From: CAVVYA01 sp964577835 | GTDB lineage: Bacteria; Pseudomonadota; Alphaproteobacteria; SMXQ01 | Length of the DNA stretch: 64,000 nucleotides | Reading direction: 5' to 3' | NCBI GenBank assembly: GCA_964577835.1 | Contig: CAZOBN010000004.1 | Coordinates: 1-64,000 of the forward strand | Shown here: in pieces, positions 48,712-58,544 of the stretch | How positions within the stretch are numbered: position 1 is the stretch's first letter | Layout: every line of letters begins with the position of its first letter | Program-made: the position numbers and the translations under genes | The notes under the pieces: model-generated | What the model saw: the letters and a program-made list of their open reading frames with translations, nothing else | What the model was told of the DNA's origin: nothing | Databases searched by the model: none

Positions 48712-49782
48712 ATGACCTGTCACGGCGCGTGCAAGATCCGGTTCGGAATTTCTCTCATTGCAGCGGGACTGGCGCTCGCCACATGGGCGTCCACCACGGC
48801 CGCGCAATCGGTCGAATCGTTCTACAAAGGCCGCAACATGACGCTGCTCGTCGGCTACGCGCCCGGCGGCATCAACGACATCGCCGGACGCCTGATGGCG
48901 CGCCACATCGTGAAACACATCCCGGGCCATCCCAACATGGTGGTGCAGAACATGCCGGGCGCCGGCGGCCTGGTGACCGCCAATCACCTCTACAACATCG
49001 CGGAGAAGGACGGCTCGGTGATCGCCGGTCTCGGCCGCGCCGTGCCGCAGCTCGCCTATCTGGGCGATCCCAACGCGCGCTTCGATCCGCTGAAGTTCAC
49101 CTGGCTCGGCAGCTCGTCGTCCTACGCCGACGATGCCTATGTGGTGCTGCTGAACGCCAAGCATCCGGCCAACAGCGTCGCCGACCTCAAGAAGGAAGGA
49201 CCGGCCGTGAAGCTCGGCGCCGTGTCAGCCGGGTCGACCAATCTCATCTTCGCCATCCTGGCCAAGGAAATCGCCGGCCTGAACATCGACATCATCCGCG
49301 GCTATACCGGCGCCGCGCCGATCTTCCTCGCCATGCAGAACGGCGAGCTCGACGGCCAGGTGATCGGGCTCGGCTCGGTCAAGGCCGGCCAACCCCATCT
49401 GTGGACCACCAAGCAGGTCAAGCCGCTGGTGCAGTTCGGCCGCGCCACCCGCCTGCCGGAACTGGCCGACGTGCCGACCGGGCGCGAGCTGGTCGCCGAT
49501 CCGGACAACGCGGCTCTGCTCGAATTCGCCGAGCTGCCGTTCTTCATGGCGCTGCCCTTCGTGGCACCGCCCGCGCTGCCGCCGGCACGCGCCAAGGCGC
49601 TGCAGGATGCCTTCATGGCGGTGCACCAGGACAAGGACTTCCTCGAGGAGGCGAAGAAGCTCGATCTCGACATCAGCCCGATCGGCGGCGAGGCGGTCGT
49701 GAAGCTGCTCGAACGCACGGCGCAGACGCCGAAAGACGTCATCGCCCGCTACAACGACATCGTCAACCCGCCGAAGAAGTGA
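48712..49782 (+). CDS. Bug-family tripartite tricarboxylate transporter receptor
   Basis: A 356-residue periplasmic binding protein. Signal peptide about 1-31 (to TTAAQS). Bug core: MTLLVGYAPGGINDIAGRLMARHIVKHIPGHPNMVVQNMPGAGGLVTANHLYNIAEKDGSVI, then GYTGAAPIFLAMQNGELDG and a C-terminal LERTAQTPKDVIARYNDIV. GGGAGG precedes the ATG at 48712. Encoded directly after the racemase-fold protein, which may act on its ligand. Confidence 0.9.
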   Translation: MTCHGACKIRFGISLIAAGLALATWASTTAAQSVESFYKGRNMTLLVGYAPGGINDIAGRLMARHIVKHIPGHPNMVVQNMPGAGGLVTANHLYNIAEKDGSVIAGLGRAVPQLAYLGDPNARFDPLKFTWLGSSSSYADDAYVVLLNAKHPANSVADLKKEGPAVKLGAVSAGSTNLIFAILAKEIAGLNIDIIRGYTGAAPIFLAMQNGELDGQVIGLGSVKAGQPHLWTTKQVKPLVQFGRATRLPELADVPTGRELVADPDNAALLEFAELPFFMALPFVAPPALPPARAKALQDAFMAVHQDKDFLEEAKKLDLDISPIGGEAVVKLLERTAQTPKDVIARYNDIVNPPKK

Positions 49783-49847
49783 CGGGCGTATTGCCGCGTC
49801 GATGAAGTCAATTGACTGCTTTCGAGCAAGGATCCATTTCTTATTTT

Positions 49848-49872
49848 CGTCATGGCCCGCCGGGCCATGACG
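49848..49872. repeat. 25-bp perfect palindrome
   Basis: CGTCATGGCCCG C CGGGCCATGACG: exact 12-bp arms with a single central base. It is the core motif shared with the larger elements at 13291, 21695, 23563 and 33711. Between convergent genes, it could act as a transcription stop. Confidence 0.85.
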
Positions 49873-49875
49873 ATT

Positions 49876-51144
49876 TCATGATGAGCGCGGCGCGGCTTCC
49901 AGCCGGCGCAGGGCCGCCGAGAGGACCAGGATCATCAGGCCACAGGCGACGAAGATCCAACTGCCCGCCTGCCAGCCGCCGGCCATCGCCACGGTGGCGG
50001 CCACCGCCGGCGGGCCGGTGAGCTGGCCGAGGTTGGAGCCCTGCACCAGCAAGCCGTTGGCGGCGCCGATCTGACGCGGGCTCGGCGTGAAGGCGGGCGC
50101 GCCGCTCATCACCGTGGCCGGCAGCATGCCGGCGAGCCCCGAGAACACGATGCACAGGATATAGCGCAGCCAGTCGGGCACCGCGTCGCTGAAGATGCCG
50201 AGCCCGCAGCCGATCGCCAGGAAGCCGACGAATACCAGCAGGTGCCAGCGCGCCAGGCCGCGCTGCAGCAGCCAGCCGCCGAGCAGATTGCCGCCGACGT
50301 TCGACAGAACGACGACGACCGTGAGTTGCGCGGCCAGGGCGACCGATGCGCCGCGCTGCTCGATCAGGAAGGTCGGCAGCCAGACCATCAGCGCCATCCA
50401 CAACAGGGTGTAGAAGCCGAAACACAGCGCCAGGATCCACAGGCCCGGGCGCGACAGGGTCAGCCGCATATCCTCCTTCCAGGTCGAGATCCGGGACGAG
50501 GTTTGGGCCGCCGCCGTGACAGGCGAAGATGCCGGTTGCGCCAGCCTGCCGCGCGGATCGAAGCGCCGCAGCATCGCCCAGGTGATCGCCGCCCATGCGA
50601 GCGTCACGCCTGCAACCACGAGCCACAACGCGCGCCAGCCATGGGGCGCCAGGATCGCCGGCGCGATCAGCAGCATGGCCGCCATGCCCGCCGGCATGAA
50701 GGCGCCCCACAGGCCGAGGGCGAAGCGCCGGTCGCTCGCCTCGGCCGCATGGGCGATGATCGACGGCGCGGAGACCACGACGCCGACGAATCCGAGTCCC
50801 TCCGTGAGGCGCGCCAACAGCAATTGAAGTCCGGAAACCGCCGTCGCGCCCCAAACCGAGCCGACGCACAGCATGAGCAGACTGGCGAAAATGACTCGGC
50901 GGTGGCCCAGGCGGTCGGCGAAGATGCCGACCGGCATGCCGAGCGCGATGGACGTCGCATTGAAGATCGAGACGATCCAGCCGGCCGTCACGAGGTCGAG
51001 ACCAAGCTCGCCGCGGATCATCGGCAGCGCCGCGGGCAGCTTGCCGATATGGCCGGCCGCCATCATGCCGGCGCCGAACGCGACCAGAACAATGTCCCAG
51101 CGTGTCTTCGATTGCGCCGTGGAAGTCGCCGCTTCGCCTGACAT
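49876..51144 (-). CDS. MFS permease
   Basis: A 422-residue permease with 12 hydrophobic segments and a central loop of about 25 residues (SSPVTAAAQTSSRISTWKED). The loop 2-3 motif GIFADRLGHRRVIF is clear, as is PMIRGELGLDLVTAGWIVSIFNATSIALGMPVG in the first helices. Related to cyanate/aromatic acid-type carriers; substrate unknown. The start ATG at 51144 is followed by a short polar N-terminus. Confidence 0.88.
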   Translation of the reverse strand: MSGEAATSTAQSKTRWDIVLVAFGAGMMAAGHIGKLPAALPMIRGELGLDLVTAGWIVSIFNATSIALGMPVGIFADRLGHRRVIFASLLMLCVGSVWGATAVSGLQLLLARLTEGLGFVGVVVSAPSIIAHAAEASDRRFALGLWGAFMPAGMAAMLLIAPAILAPHGWRALWLVVAGVTLAWAAITWAMLRRFDPRGRLAQPASSPVTAAAQTSSRISTWKEDMRLTLSRPGLWILALCFGFYTLLWMALMVWLPTFLIEQRGASVALAAQLTVVVVLSNVGGNLLGGWLLQRGLARWHLLVFVGFLAIGCGLGIFSDAVPDWLRYILCIVFSGLAGMLPATVMSGAPAFTPSPRQIGAANGLLVQGSNLGQLTGPPAVAATVAMAGGWQAGSWIFVACGLMILVLSAALRRLEAAPRSS

Positions 51145-51514
51145 CCCTCAGGCCTTAGGCGCACGGACATGCGACAGGATCGCGGCCCGCCGCCGCGAGA
51201 CCGGCGGCGAACGTCGGCCGCGCCGCTGGGTTCCCCGTGCCGGCCGTGGCATTGCCAACCAGCCGTCGAGCCGGCCCATCCCATGGCGGCAATAGATCGT
51301 TCGAATCCGCCATGCGGCCCATCATCGCGCCTGTCCCTCTTCTTTTTGGCCCGAACCGGCTCCGCACGCTATCGCCAAAGCGACAGCCGAGGCAAGCATG
51401 CCATTTCCCATATCGCGAGGCCACGAAACGCTTTGTGCGGGCGCGCGCTTGTCGCATAGTAAGGTGAAACAGGCGGTGGCGTTCCGGATCGTTGGTGAGG
51501 GGCAGACCTTTATC
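51145..51514. other. intergenic region between divergent genes
   Basis: 370 bases between an MFS gene and the CDP-alcohol phosphatidyltransferase gene. Short frames exist on both strands but none has a ribosome site or family resemblance. It must hold both promoters; I cannot place them. Confidence 0.45.
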
Positions 51515-52174
51515 ATGGCAAACCTGATTACCCTCTTTCGTTTCGTCCTGCTGTTCCCGCTCATCCTCATGGCCTATTCCGCGCCGCCCCAGTGGCAGCT
51601 GCTGAATGCGCCGCTGCTGATCTTCATCGTCGCGCTCGACGGGGTGGACGGCTGGGTCGCCCGCCGCCGCAATGAAACCTCGGTATTCGGTTCGATCTTC
51701 GATGTGGCGATCGACCGCGCGGTCGAGAACGTGCTGTGGGTCGTGCTCGCCGATCTCGACCTGGTGCCGATCTGGGTCGCGCTGATCTTCATCGTGCGCG
51801 GCACCGTCGTCGATTCGATCCGCTATGCCGCGATTTCGCGCGGCGAAACCGCGTTCGGCATGATGCGTTCGCCATGGGGCCGCTTCATCGTCGCGGGCCG
51901 CTTCATGCGCGGCTTCTACGGCGTCGTGAAGGCCGTGACATTCGGCTGGATTTTCTTCATCCAACCGTGGCCGGCGCTGTTTCCCGAGCTGTGGCAGCAA
52001 TGGGGCGACACGGCCGCCATGATCGCCACCCTCCTGGTCTATACCTCGGTCACGCTGTGCATCGTCCGCGGCTTGCCGGTGATCATCGAGTGCCTGGTGG
52101 AGACCAAGGTGATCAAGATCAAGAGCGCGCCCGCCACGTCCGATGCGGCCGGACGCTTGATCAGGAGAGCTTGA
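51515..52174 (+). CDS. CDP-alcohol phosphatidyltransferase
   Basis: A 219-residue membrane enzyme joining a CDP-linked lipid or polyol with an alcohol. The family signature D-G-x2-A-R-x8-G-x3-D-x3-D is complete in DGWVARRRNETSVFGSIFDVAID. About five to six hydrophobic segments follow. Acceptor and donor are uncertain (phosphatidylglycerol-phosphate, inositol-phosphate or related). The ATG at 51515 gives the usual N-terminus (MANLITLFRFVLLFPLI). Its stop overlaps the next start (TGATG), coupling it to a HAD phosphatase. Confidence 0.88.
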   Translation: MANLITLFRFVLLFPLILMAYSAPPQWQLLNAPLLIFIVALDGVDGWVARRRNETSVFGSIFDVAIDRAVENVLWVVLADLDLVPIWVALIFIVRGTVVDSIRYAAISRGETAFGMMRSPWGRFIVAGRFMRGFYGVVKAVTFGWIFFIQPWPALFPELWQQWGDTAAMIATLLVYTSVTLCIVRGLPVIIECLVETKVIKIKSAPATSDAAGRLIRRA

Positions 52175-52863
52175 TGGCCTGCGTGCTGGTGGATGTGGAT
52201 GGCACCCTCCTCGGCGGACCGAGCAGCGAACTGCGCTTCATCGGCTATCTCGCGGCGCGGCGCCGGATCGGCTGGACACAGCTTCGAGCATCGGCGGCGT
52301 TTGCGTTGCGCTGGTTCCCGCGCTACGGCCGACATGTGTTCAAAAAGAACAAGGCTTATCTGGCCGGCCTCGCGGCGGCGGAGGTCGCGGCCGATGGGGC
52401 CGCATTCGTGGACGCGGTGGTGCGACATCGGCTGCGAGCCGAAATTCTCGACCTGATCGCCGGCCACGTCGCGCGCGGCGACCGGGTCGTGCTGCTGACC
52501 GGGACCCCGGAATTCATCGCCGAGCCTCTGGGTCGCCTGCTCGGCGCCCATGGCGTCTGCGCCACCCGCTGCGCGCGGCAGGACGGCATCTATATCGCCG
52601 AGCCGCCGCTTCTACACCCGTTCGGCGATGCCAAGGCGATCCTGGCGCGCGAAATCTGCCGCGAGGCGAACAGCCCGCTGGCCGAGGCGGTGGCCTATGC
52701 GGATTCGATTCATGACCTGCCCCTGATGCTGCAGGTCGGGCGCGCCGTCGCCGCGTGGCCCGATTCCGCGCTGCGCGCCATCGCCGAAAAGGGCAACTGG
52801 TTGGTCCTGCCGCAGAAGGCACCATCGACCCGTGCCGCCGCGAATCAAGAGACGCGCGGCTAG
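52174..52863 (+). CDS. HAD-superfamily phosphatase (SerB/HAD-IB type)
   Basis: A 229-residue HAD phosphatase. Motif I is LVDVDGTLLGG (nucleophile Asp8 in DxDGT), motif II LLTGTPEF, motif III/IV HPFGDAKA and AYADSIHDLPLML. The helical cap between about 20 and 95 is of the C1 type. Coupled to the CDP-alcohol phosphatidyltransferase gene; it could dephosphorylate its phosphorylated lipid product, as PgpB/PgpC-like steps do. AGGAGA precedes the ATG. Confidence 0.88.
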   Translation: MACVLVDVDGTLLGGPSSELRFIGYLAARRRIGWTQLRASAAFALRWFPRYGRHVFKKNKAYLAGLAAAEVAADGAAFVDAVVRHRLRAEILDLIAGHVARGDRVVLLTGTPEFIAEPLGRLLGAHGVCATRCARQDGIYIAEPPLLHPFGDAKAILAREICREANSPLAEAVAYADSIHDLPLMLQVGRAVAAWPDSALRAIAEKGNWLVLPQKAPSTRAAANQETRG

Positions 52864-52877
52864 GTCATCCATCGGTC

Positions 52878-53294
52878 ATGTCCGCTTTCACTCTGCATCC
52901 GCGCCTCGCTGCCGATACGTATTTTCTCGCGGACCTGCCGCTCTCCCGGGTGCTGCTCCTCAACGACGCGCGTTTTCCTTGGCTGATTTTGGTGCCCCGG
53001 CGCACCGCGCTCCGTGAACTCACCGATCTGCACCCCGAGGACCGTACCCTCGCCTTCGACGAGATCGAGCGGGCGAGCGACACGCTGCGAAAACTTTATG
53101 CCCCCACTCGGATTAATGTCGCGGCCATCGGCAACATGGTTAACCAGCTTCACATTCATGTGGTCGCGCGCAGCACCAAAGATGCCGCTTGGCCCGGCAC
53201 GGTGTGGGGGCATGGCACCGCCGAACCCTATGACGACCCTGCCCTGGCCCTGAGGCGGAGCGAGATTCTGCCGTTTTTTGGAACGGGCCCGTGA
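52878..53294 (+). CDS. HIT-domain protein
   Basis: A 138-residue histidine-triad-superfamily protein that would hydrolyse or transfer nucleotidyl groups. The motif is QLHIHVVAR: His92 and catalytic-position His94 are present, while the third His of the triad is Val, as in a bacterial subgroup. LILVPRRTALRELTDL and NMVNQLHIH are typical. It starts 14 bases after the HAD gene, so it is the third member of that run. Confidence 0.87.
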   Translation: MSAFTLHPRLAADTYFLADLPLSRVLLLNDARFPWLILVPRRTALRELTDLHPEDRTLAFDEIERASDTLRKLYAPTRINVAAIGNMVNQLHIHVVARSTKDAAWPGTVWGHGTAEPYDDPALALRRSEILPFFGTGP

Positions 53295-53385
53295 GCCGGC
53301 GCGTTGCTCTAACGCCTCGCCATGGCAGGCGAGGCGGCACTATAATCGTCATCCGGGAGGCGGACGCATAAAGCGAAAGGGGATA

Positions 53386-56300
53386 ATGGCGAAAGCGGCT
53401 GACCCACACGACGATCGCTTGACGAGGCCCCCCGCGCGTCCGAGGCGATGGGCAGACCGGTTTCCCGTGGCGGCCGAAACCATCGCCCTCGCGCTGTTCT
53501 ACTTCTGCCTCGCTTGGGTATCCTTCTCCTTCGCCCGCACCAATGACACCATCGCGATCTGGCCGCCCTCGGGCGTGCTGCTGGGCGTTCTGCTGCAGAC
53601 CCGGCGCGCTCATTGGCCGGCTTACGCGGGAGTCGCGCTGCTGGCCAGCCTTGCCGCCGGTTTCGCCCATATCGAGTCCTGGCAAGTCTCGCTCGGCCTG
53701 GCTGTCGCCAGCGTCACCGAAGCCGTGATCGCGGCCGCCGTGTTGCGCCGCCTTGTCCCGGGTGATTTCCGACTGACGGGTCTTTGGCAACTGGTGGCGT
53801 TGTTCGGGATCGGCTCGCTCACGGTTGCCTGCACCGGCGCCGTCATCAGTGGCCTCGTCCTCTATCTCGCTAGTGGCGGCGATTTCTGGCAGACCTGGCT
53901 CAATTGGTGGCTCGCCGTCACAACGGCAATTCTCGCCATCTGCCCGCTTCTGCTGACATGGCGCGACCCGCGCTCGCGCCAAGTTCTTTCCCCCCGCCGG
54001 AAAACGATCGAGGCGCTGGGCACATTGCTCGCGACCGCCGTTTTGACAACCGCCGTCTTCAGCCAGACGGCGGTGCCGCTGCTTTTTCCCATCATCCCCC
54101 TGGCCATCTGGACCGCATTCCGGTTCGGCGCCTTCCTCACGGCGTTTACCTGCCTCATGGTGGCGCTGATCAGCATCGGCATGACCTGGCTCGGCAACGG
54201 GCCGATCGTCGGTTTGGCCAATGGCTCGCTCGACGGCGAATTGCGCATTCTTCAGGACTTCCTCGCGGTCATGACGTCATCATCGTTGATGGTCGCCATC
54301 GCCTGGGAGCGGAGCCGCGCGGCGCAGCGGGAACTTCGGCTGAGCGAGGAACGCTTCCGCGACTTCGCCGAATCCACATCCGACCGGTTCTGGGAGACCG
54401 ACGAGAACCATCGCTACACCTGGATCTCGCGCCCTGGCCGCACCACGGGCCGCGACCTTGGCGCCCTCCTCGGCAAAACCAGAATGGAAATGGCCGGCGG
54501 CGACCGGACGCGCGACGAAATCTGGCGCACACACTACGAAGACCTCGAAGCACACCGCCCGTTCCGAGACTTCCACTACAGCACGCGCACCCAGAACGGC
54601 CAGTTGCAATACCGCCGCGTGAGCGGCAAGCCGATGTTCGATGAAGACGGCACCTTCAAGGGCTATCGCGGCACGGTCGCCGGCGTCACGCACAGCATGG
54701 AGACCGAGCTTCTGGCCACCCAGCTCGGCCGCATCATCGAGGAATCGCTCAATGAGATCTATGTGGTCGATGCCAGCACCCTGCGGTTGCTGCTGGTCAA
54801 CCGCGGCGCACGCGACAATCTCGGCTATTCCATGGATGAGTTGCGTAACCTGTCGCCTATCGATATATGCGCCGACTTGAGCGGTGACCAGCTCCGCGAA
54901 AAATATCGCCGGCTGGATCTCGAGGATCGGGCCAAGCTGACCATCGAGCTCGCCCACCGTCGCAAGGACGGAACGACCTATGACGTGGAGGCGCATCTAC
55001 AGCGCGTCGTCGTCGGCCAGATGCCGCCGGTCTATGTCGCCGTCGTGCTCGATATCACCCGGCGCGAGCAGGTGCAGGCTGAGTTGGCCGCCAAGTCTCT
55101 CCTGCTGCACACGACCCTCGATACCATGGCGCAGGGAATTTGCGTCTATGACGGCAATCTCCGCCTAGCGGCGTTCAATCAGAAATACATCGAGCTGCTC
55201 GGATATCCGGACGGCTTCATCCAGCTCGGTGGGCGGCTCGAGGATCATCTGCGCAATAGCGCGGCGCGCGGACTGTTCGGGACGGGCGATCCCGCGGCGC
55301 ACATCGCCGAGCGCGTGCGCCTCGCGCAACACGGACTGTCGGCGCGCCGGGTCTATCACCGGCCGGACGGGCGGATAATCGTGTCGCACCGGCGGCCCAT
55401 GCCTCAGGGCGGATTCGTCACCACCTTCTCCGACATCACCCAGCGGCAAACCGCCGAAGAAGCACTGCGGTTGTCGACCGTGGAATTGCAGGACACCAAG
55501 GCCAGCTTCGAAGCCGCGATCAAGGCCAGCCGACAAATTCTCTACGACTGGAATACCCTCGACGATACGGTCAAGTGGGACGGCGAAACGGATCTCATCC
55601 TCGGTTACACCGCCAAGGAGCTGGAAGGGCTGCCCGGCTGGATGGAATTGATCCATCCCGATGACCGTCGCACCTTCGTCAGGGCGCGCGCCCAGGCGGT
55701 CATGGCCCAGGACGTGTTCTCGCTGGAATACCGCGTCTGCCGCAAGGACGGCCGCTATATTCCCGTGGCCGATCGTGGAGTCTTCCTTGCCGGCACCCGC
55801 GGCGGTGCCAAGCGCATTGTCGGCTTCATCTCGGATATGTCGGCTCAGAAGGCCACCGAGGAGGCGCTCCGTCAATCCGACAAGCTGCTCGCGGTCGGCC
55901 AGTTGACCGGGGGTATCGCGCATGACTTCAACAATCTGCTCGCCATCATTCTCGGCAACATCGAGCTGCTGAGCGAGGATCTCGGCGATGACACCAAGCA
56001 CCAGCGCCATATCCAAACCGCCATGACGGCCGCTCACCGCGGCGCGGCATTGACCCAGCGCCTGCTCGCCTTCGCCCGCAAGCAGCCGTTGGAGCCGCGA
56101 TCGACCCAGGCCAATCATCTGGTGAGCGAAATGTCGGACCTGCTGCGCCGGTCGCTCGAGCCGTCGGTTTCCCTCGACATGGTGCTCGCCGGCGATCTCT
56201 GGTTGACCAAGATCGATCCGAGCGGGCTGGAGAACGCGCTTCTCAACCTGGCGCTGAACGCGCGCGATGCCATGCCGAAAGGCGGCAAGCTCATTCTCGA

Positions 56301-57027
56301 AACCCGGAACGTCCGTCTCGACCAAAAATATGCCGCCCTTCACCAGGACGTTCGCCCCGGCGAATATGTGATGCTGTCCGTGACCGATACGGGCGCCGGC
56401 ATGGCGCCAGAGGTGCGCGACCGCGCCTTCGAGCCGTTCTTCACCACCAAGCCTGTCGGTCAGGGCAGCGGCCTCGGGTTACCCATGGTTTATGGCTTCG
56501 TCAAACAGTCGCAGGGACATGTTCAAATCGACAGCGAAGAAGGCGTCGGCACCACCGTGAAGCTCTACCTGCCCCGCGACGAGAGTGAGGCATCGCAGGA
56601 GGTCGCGCCGGCCCCGGAGGTCGAGCACAGGGTCGGTGGCGGCGAACGGGTGCTCGTGGTCGAGGATAACGAGGACGTGCGGAACCTGACCAATCTCGTA
56701 CTCAACGGGCTGGGTTACCGCACCGTTCTCGCCAGCGACGCCCGTACAGCACTCGACATCCTGACCGCCAACCCGGATATTGACGTGCTGTTTACCGATG
56801 TCGTCCTGCCGGGAGGCACAAACGGTTTCGAGCTGGCTCAGCAGGCTTATGCCGTGCGGCCACGCCTAAAAATCCTTTACACTTCCGGGTACACGAACAA
56901 TGCTATCATGCAAAGCGGCGTCGCTGACGATACGATCGTGCTCATAGCAAAGCCTTATAGAAAAGCCGATTTGGCGCAAAAAATGCGTCAGGTACTCGCG
57001 AAGGAGAGCGCCGATGGCCAGCGCTAA
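53386..57027 (+). CDS. MASE1-PAS hybrid sensor histidine kinase
   Basis: A 1213-residue membrane sensor kinase. MASE1 membrane sensor about 20-300 (FPVAAETIALALFYFCLAWVSFSFA, IAIWPPSGVLLGVLL). Four PAS-type domains follow (about 318-440, 444-565, 570-690 and 708-835). HisKA has phospho-accepting His846 in GGIAHDFNNLL. HATPase has NLALNARDAMP, DTGAGM and GSGLGLPMVYGF. The C-terminal receiver begins VLVVEDNEDV with Asp1138 in LFTDVVLPGG. The ATG at 53386 follows GAAAGGGG. A lone receiver gene overlaps its 3' end by 14 bases. The signal sensed is unknown. Confidence 0.93.
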   Translation: MAKAADPHDDRLTRPPARPRRWADRFPVAAETIALALFYFCLAWVSFSFARTNDTIAIWPPSGVLLGVLLQTRRAHWPAYAGVALLASLAAGFAHIESWQVSLGLAVASVTEAVIAAAVLRRLVPGDFRLTGLWQLVALFGIGSLTVACTGAVISGLVLYLASGGDFWQTWLNWWLAVTTAILAICPLLLTWRDPRSRQVLSPRRKTIEALGTLLATAVLTTAVFSQTAVPLLFPIIPLAIWTAFRFGAFLTAFTCLMVALISIGMTWLGNGPIVGLANGSLDGELRILQDFLAVMTSSSLMVAIAWERSRAAQRELRLSEERFRDFAESTSDRFWETDENHRYTWISRPGRTTGRDLGALLGKTRMEMAGGDRTRDEIWRTHYEDLEAHRPFRDFHYSTRTQNGQLQYRRVSGKPMFDEDGTFKGYRGTVAGVTHSMETELLATQLGRIIEESLNEIYVVDASTLRLLLVNRGARDNLGYSMDELRNLSPIDICADLSGDQLREKYRRLDLEDRAKLTIELAHRRKDGTTYDVEAHLQRVVVGQMPPVYVAVVLDITRREQVQAELAAKSLLLHTTLDTMAQGICVYDGNLRLAAFNQKYIELLGYPDGFIQLGGRLEDHLRNSAARGLFGTGDPAAHIAERVRLAQHGLSARRVYHRPDGRIIVSHRRPMPQGGFVTTFSDITQRQTAEEALRLSTVELQDTKASFEAAIKASRQILYDWNTLDDTVKWDGETDLILGYTAKELEGLPGWMELIHPDDRRTFVRARAQAVMAQDVFSLEYRVCRKDGRYIPVADRGVFLAGTRGGAKRIVGFISDMSAQKATEEALRQSDKLLAVGQLTGGIAHDFNNLLAIILGNIELLSEDLGDDTKHQRHIQTAMTAAHRGAALTQRLLAFARKQPLEPRSTQANHLVSEMSDLLRRSLEPSVSLDMVLAGDLWLTKIDPSGLENALLNLALNARDAMPKGGKLILETRNVRLDQKYAALHQDVRPGEYVMLSVTDTGAGMAPEVRDRAFEPFFTTKPVGQGSGLGLPMVYGFVKQSQGHVQIDSEEGVGTTVKLYLPRDESEASQEVAPAPEVEHRVGGGERVLVVEDNEDVRNLTNLVLNGLGYRTVLASDARTALDILTANPDIDVLFTDVVLPGGTNGFELAQQAYAVRPRLKILYTSGYTNNAIMQSGVADDTIVLIAKPYRKADLAQKMRQVLAKESADGQR

Positions 57028-57382
57028 GCGTCTTCTTGTGATCGATGATGAACCCGCGTTCGGCAGCTTCGTAAGGGAAGTCGCCGAAGGCTTGGGCTAT
57101 GACGTGCGCGTCACCGCCAAGGCGGATGAGTTCGCCGACACCTACGAGACGTTCGACCCGACCGTGATCGTGCTCGACGTGGTCATGCCGGAAGTGGACG
57201 GCATCGAACTGGTGCAATGGCTCGCCCAGGAAAAATGCAAAGCCAAGATCGTCATCGTCACCGGCTACAACCCGCATTACGCCGATGCTGCCAAGCGACT
57301 CGTCTCGGCCGGCGATCTGCCGAGCGTCATGACGCTGACCAAGCCGGTCAGCCTGGCCGATCTGCGCGCCGCGCTATCCTGA
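57014..57382 (+). CDS. single-domain response regulator
   Basis: A 122-residue receiver domain without output domain. Acidic pair Asp11-Asp12 (LLVIDDEP), phosphorylated Asp55 (IVLDVVMP), Thr83 (IVTG) and Lys110 (LTKPVS) are all present. It overlaps the end of the hybrid kinase gene by 14 bases and has GAAGGAG upstream, so the two are a coupled pair. It probably shuttles phosphoryl groups or binds a motor or partner protein. Confidence 0.92.
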   Translation: MASAKRLLVIDDEPAFGSFVREVAEGLGYDVRVTAKADEFADTYETFDPTVIVLDVVMPEVDGIELVQWLAQEKCKAKIVIVTGYNPHYADAAKRLVSAGDLPSVMTLTKPVSLADLRAALS

Positions 57383-57704
57383 TCGCCCACATCGCTCGAT
57401 CCTGCACCGACTACATCTGGTGGGAATTCTCTGGAATTCGTCTATCCGTTCATATAACCTTCACAAAGGCCGTGTAGTTTGACATGACCCTCAGTTGGTA
57501 ACGGGTCGGAGCGCTTGCAGTACAAGCTCTATCCAGAACAACCATTCACAATCGCTGCTTCCATCGCGGATGCCGAGCCACCGGTTTCGCCCCTGTCCGC
57601 CAGCAGCCTAGCAATTCGCCATCTTTGCCGCTTTGTCCGCGCCTCCCATCGGGAGGCGTCTTCGTTCGTGCGTTCGTTTTCCGCTCCCCAATCAGGAGGT
57701 GTTC
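57383..57704. other. intergenic leader upstream of the PhoH-like gene
   Basis: About 320 bases. The only notable structure is a hairpin CGCCTCCC ATC GGGAGGCG at 57640-57658 followed by a mildly T-rich stretch, 46 bases before the PhoH start, which might be a weak terminator or leader element. No gene is supported. Confidence 0.45.
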
Positions 57705-58454
57705 ATGGCTAAACGGTCCCAGCGCCAATCTACCGCGGTACGGCAAGCCCCCGGCGTGAAGGCGGAGGTTCATCCTTTGTTTCCTCATGGCGGTGCAACC
57801 GAGATGTTCGACGACTCCGGCCGGGACAGAAGCTATGTGCGCAACGTACGCCCTCTGAGCGACAACCAGCGGCGCCTGATGGAGGCGATCGACAAGCACA
57901 ATCTGGTGGTCACTCTCGGGCCCGCCGGCACCGGCAAGACCTATATCGCCATCGCCAAGGCCGTCGAGGCGCTCGAACAGGGCCGCATCGAACGCATCAT
58001 GCTGTCGCGCCCTGCCGTCGAGGCCGGCGAAAGCCTGGGCTATCTCCCCGGCGACCTGGAGGAGAAGCTCGCCCCCTATCTGCGCCCGCTCTATGACGCT
58101 TTGAGCGATCGGGTGGGCCGCAAGCGGCTCAAGAACCTACTGACCGACGGGTCGATCGAGATCGCGCCAGTCGCCTATATGCGCGGCCGCACGCTCAACA
58201 ATGCCTTCATTGTCATCGACGAGGCGCAGAACTGCACCTATGGGCAGATCAAGATGCTGCTGACCCGGCTGGGCTGGCATTCGACCATGGTGCTGACCGG
58301 CGACCCGGACCAGACCGACCTGTTGCCTGGCATGTCGGGGCTTTCGGAGATCGCGAGGCGGCTCGAAACCCTGTCCGACCTCGCCGTGGTGCGCCTGCGC
58401 GATTGCGACATCGTGCGTCATCCGCTGGTCGCCAGCATGCTCACGGTCCTGTAG
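57705..58454 (+). CDS. PhoH-like ATPase
   Basis: A 249-residue P-loop ATPase of the PhoH family, likely linked to RNA metabolism. Walker A is GPAGTGKTY (about 73-81), Walker B FIVIDEAQNC, and a sensor TGDPDQTDLLPG. The N-terminal 45 residues are polar and variable. AGGAGGT sits seven bases before the ATG at 57705, an ideal site that fixes the start. This branch is the PhoH2-short/cytoplasmic type without PIN domain. Confidence 0.92.
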   Translation: MAKRSQRQSTAVRQAPGVKAEVHPLFPHGGATEMFDDSGRDRSYVRNVRPLSDNQRRLMEAIDKHNLVVTLGPAGTGKTYIAIAKAVEALEQGRIERIMLSRPAVEAGESLGYLPGDLEEKLAPYLRPLYDALSDRVGRKRLKNLLTDGSIEIAPVAYMRGRTLNNAFIVIDEAQNCTYGQIKMLLTRLGWHSTMVLTGDPDQTDLLPGMSGLSEIARRLETLSDLAVVRLRDCDIVRHPLVASMLTVL

Positions 58455-58544
58455 CCAGAGACCTTAAACCTGACACTTCGGCGCCGCGCCGCGCGCAACA
58501 GCCGGCGCGGCCGTCGACCCCCTGAATAGCCAGAGGGTCGGCCA

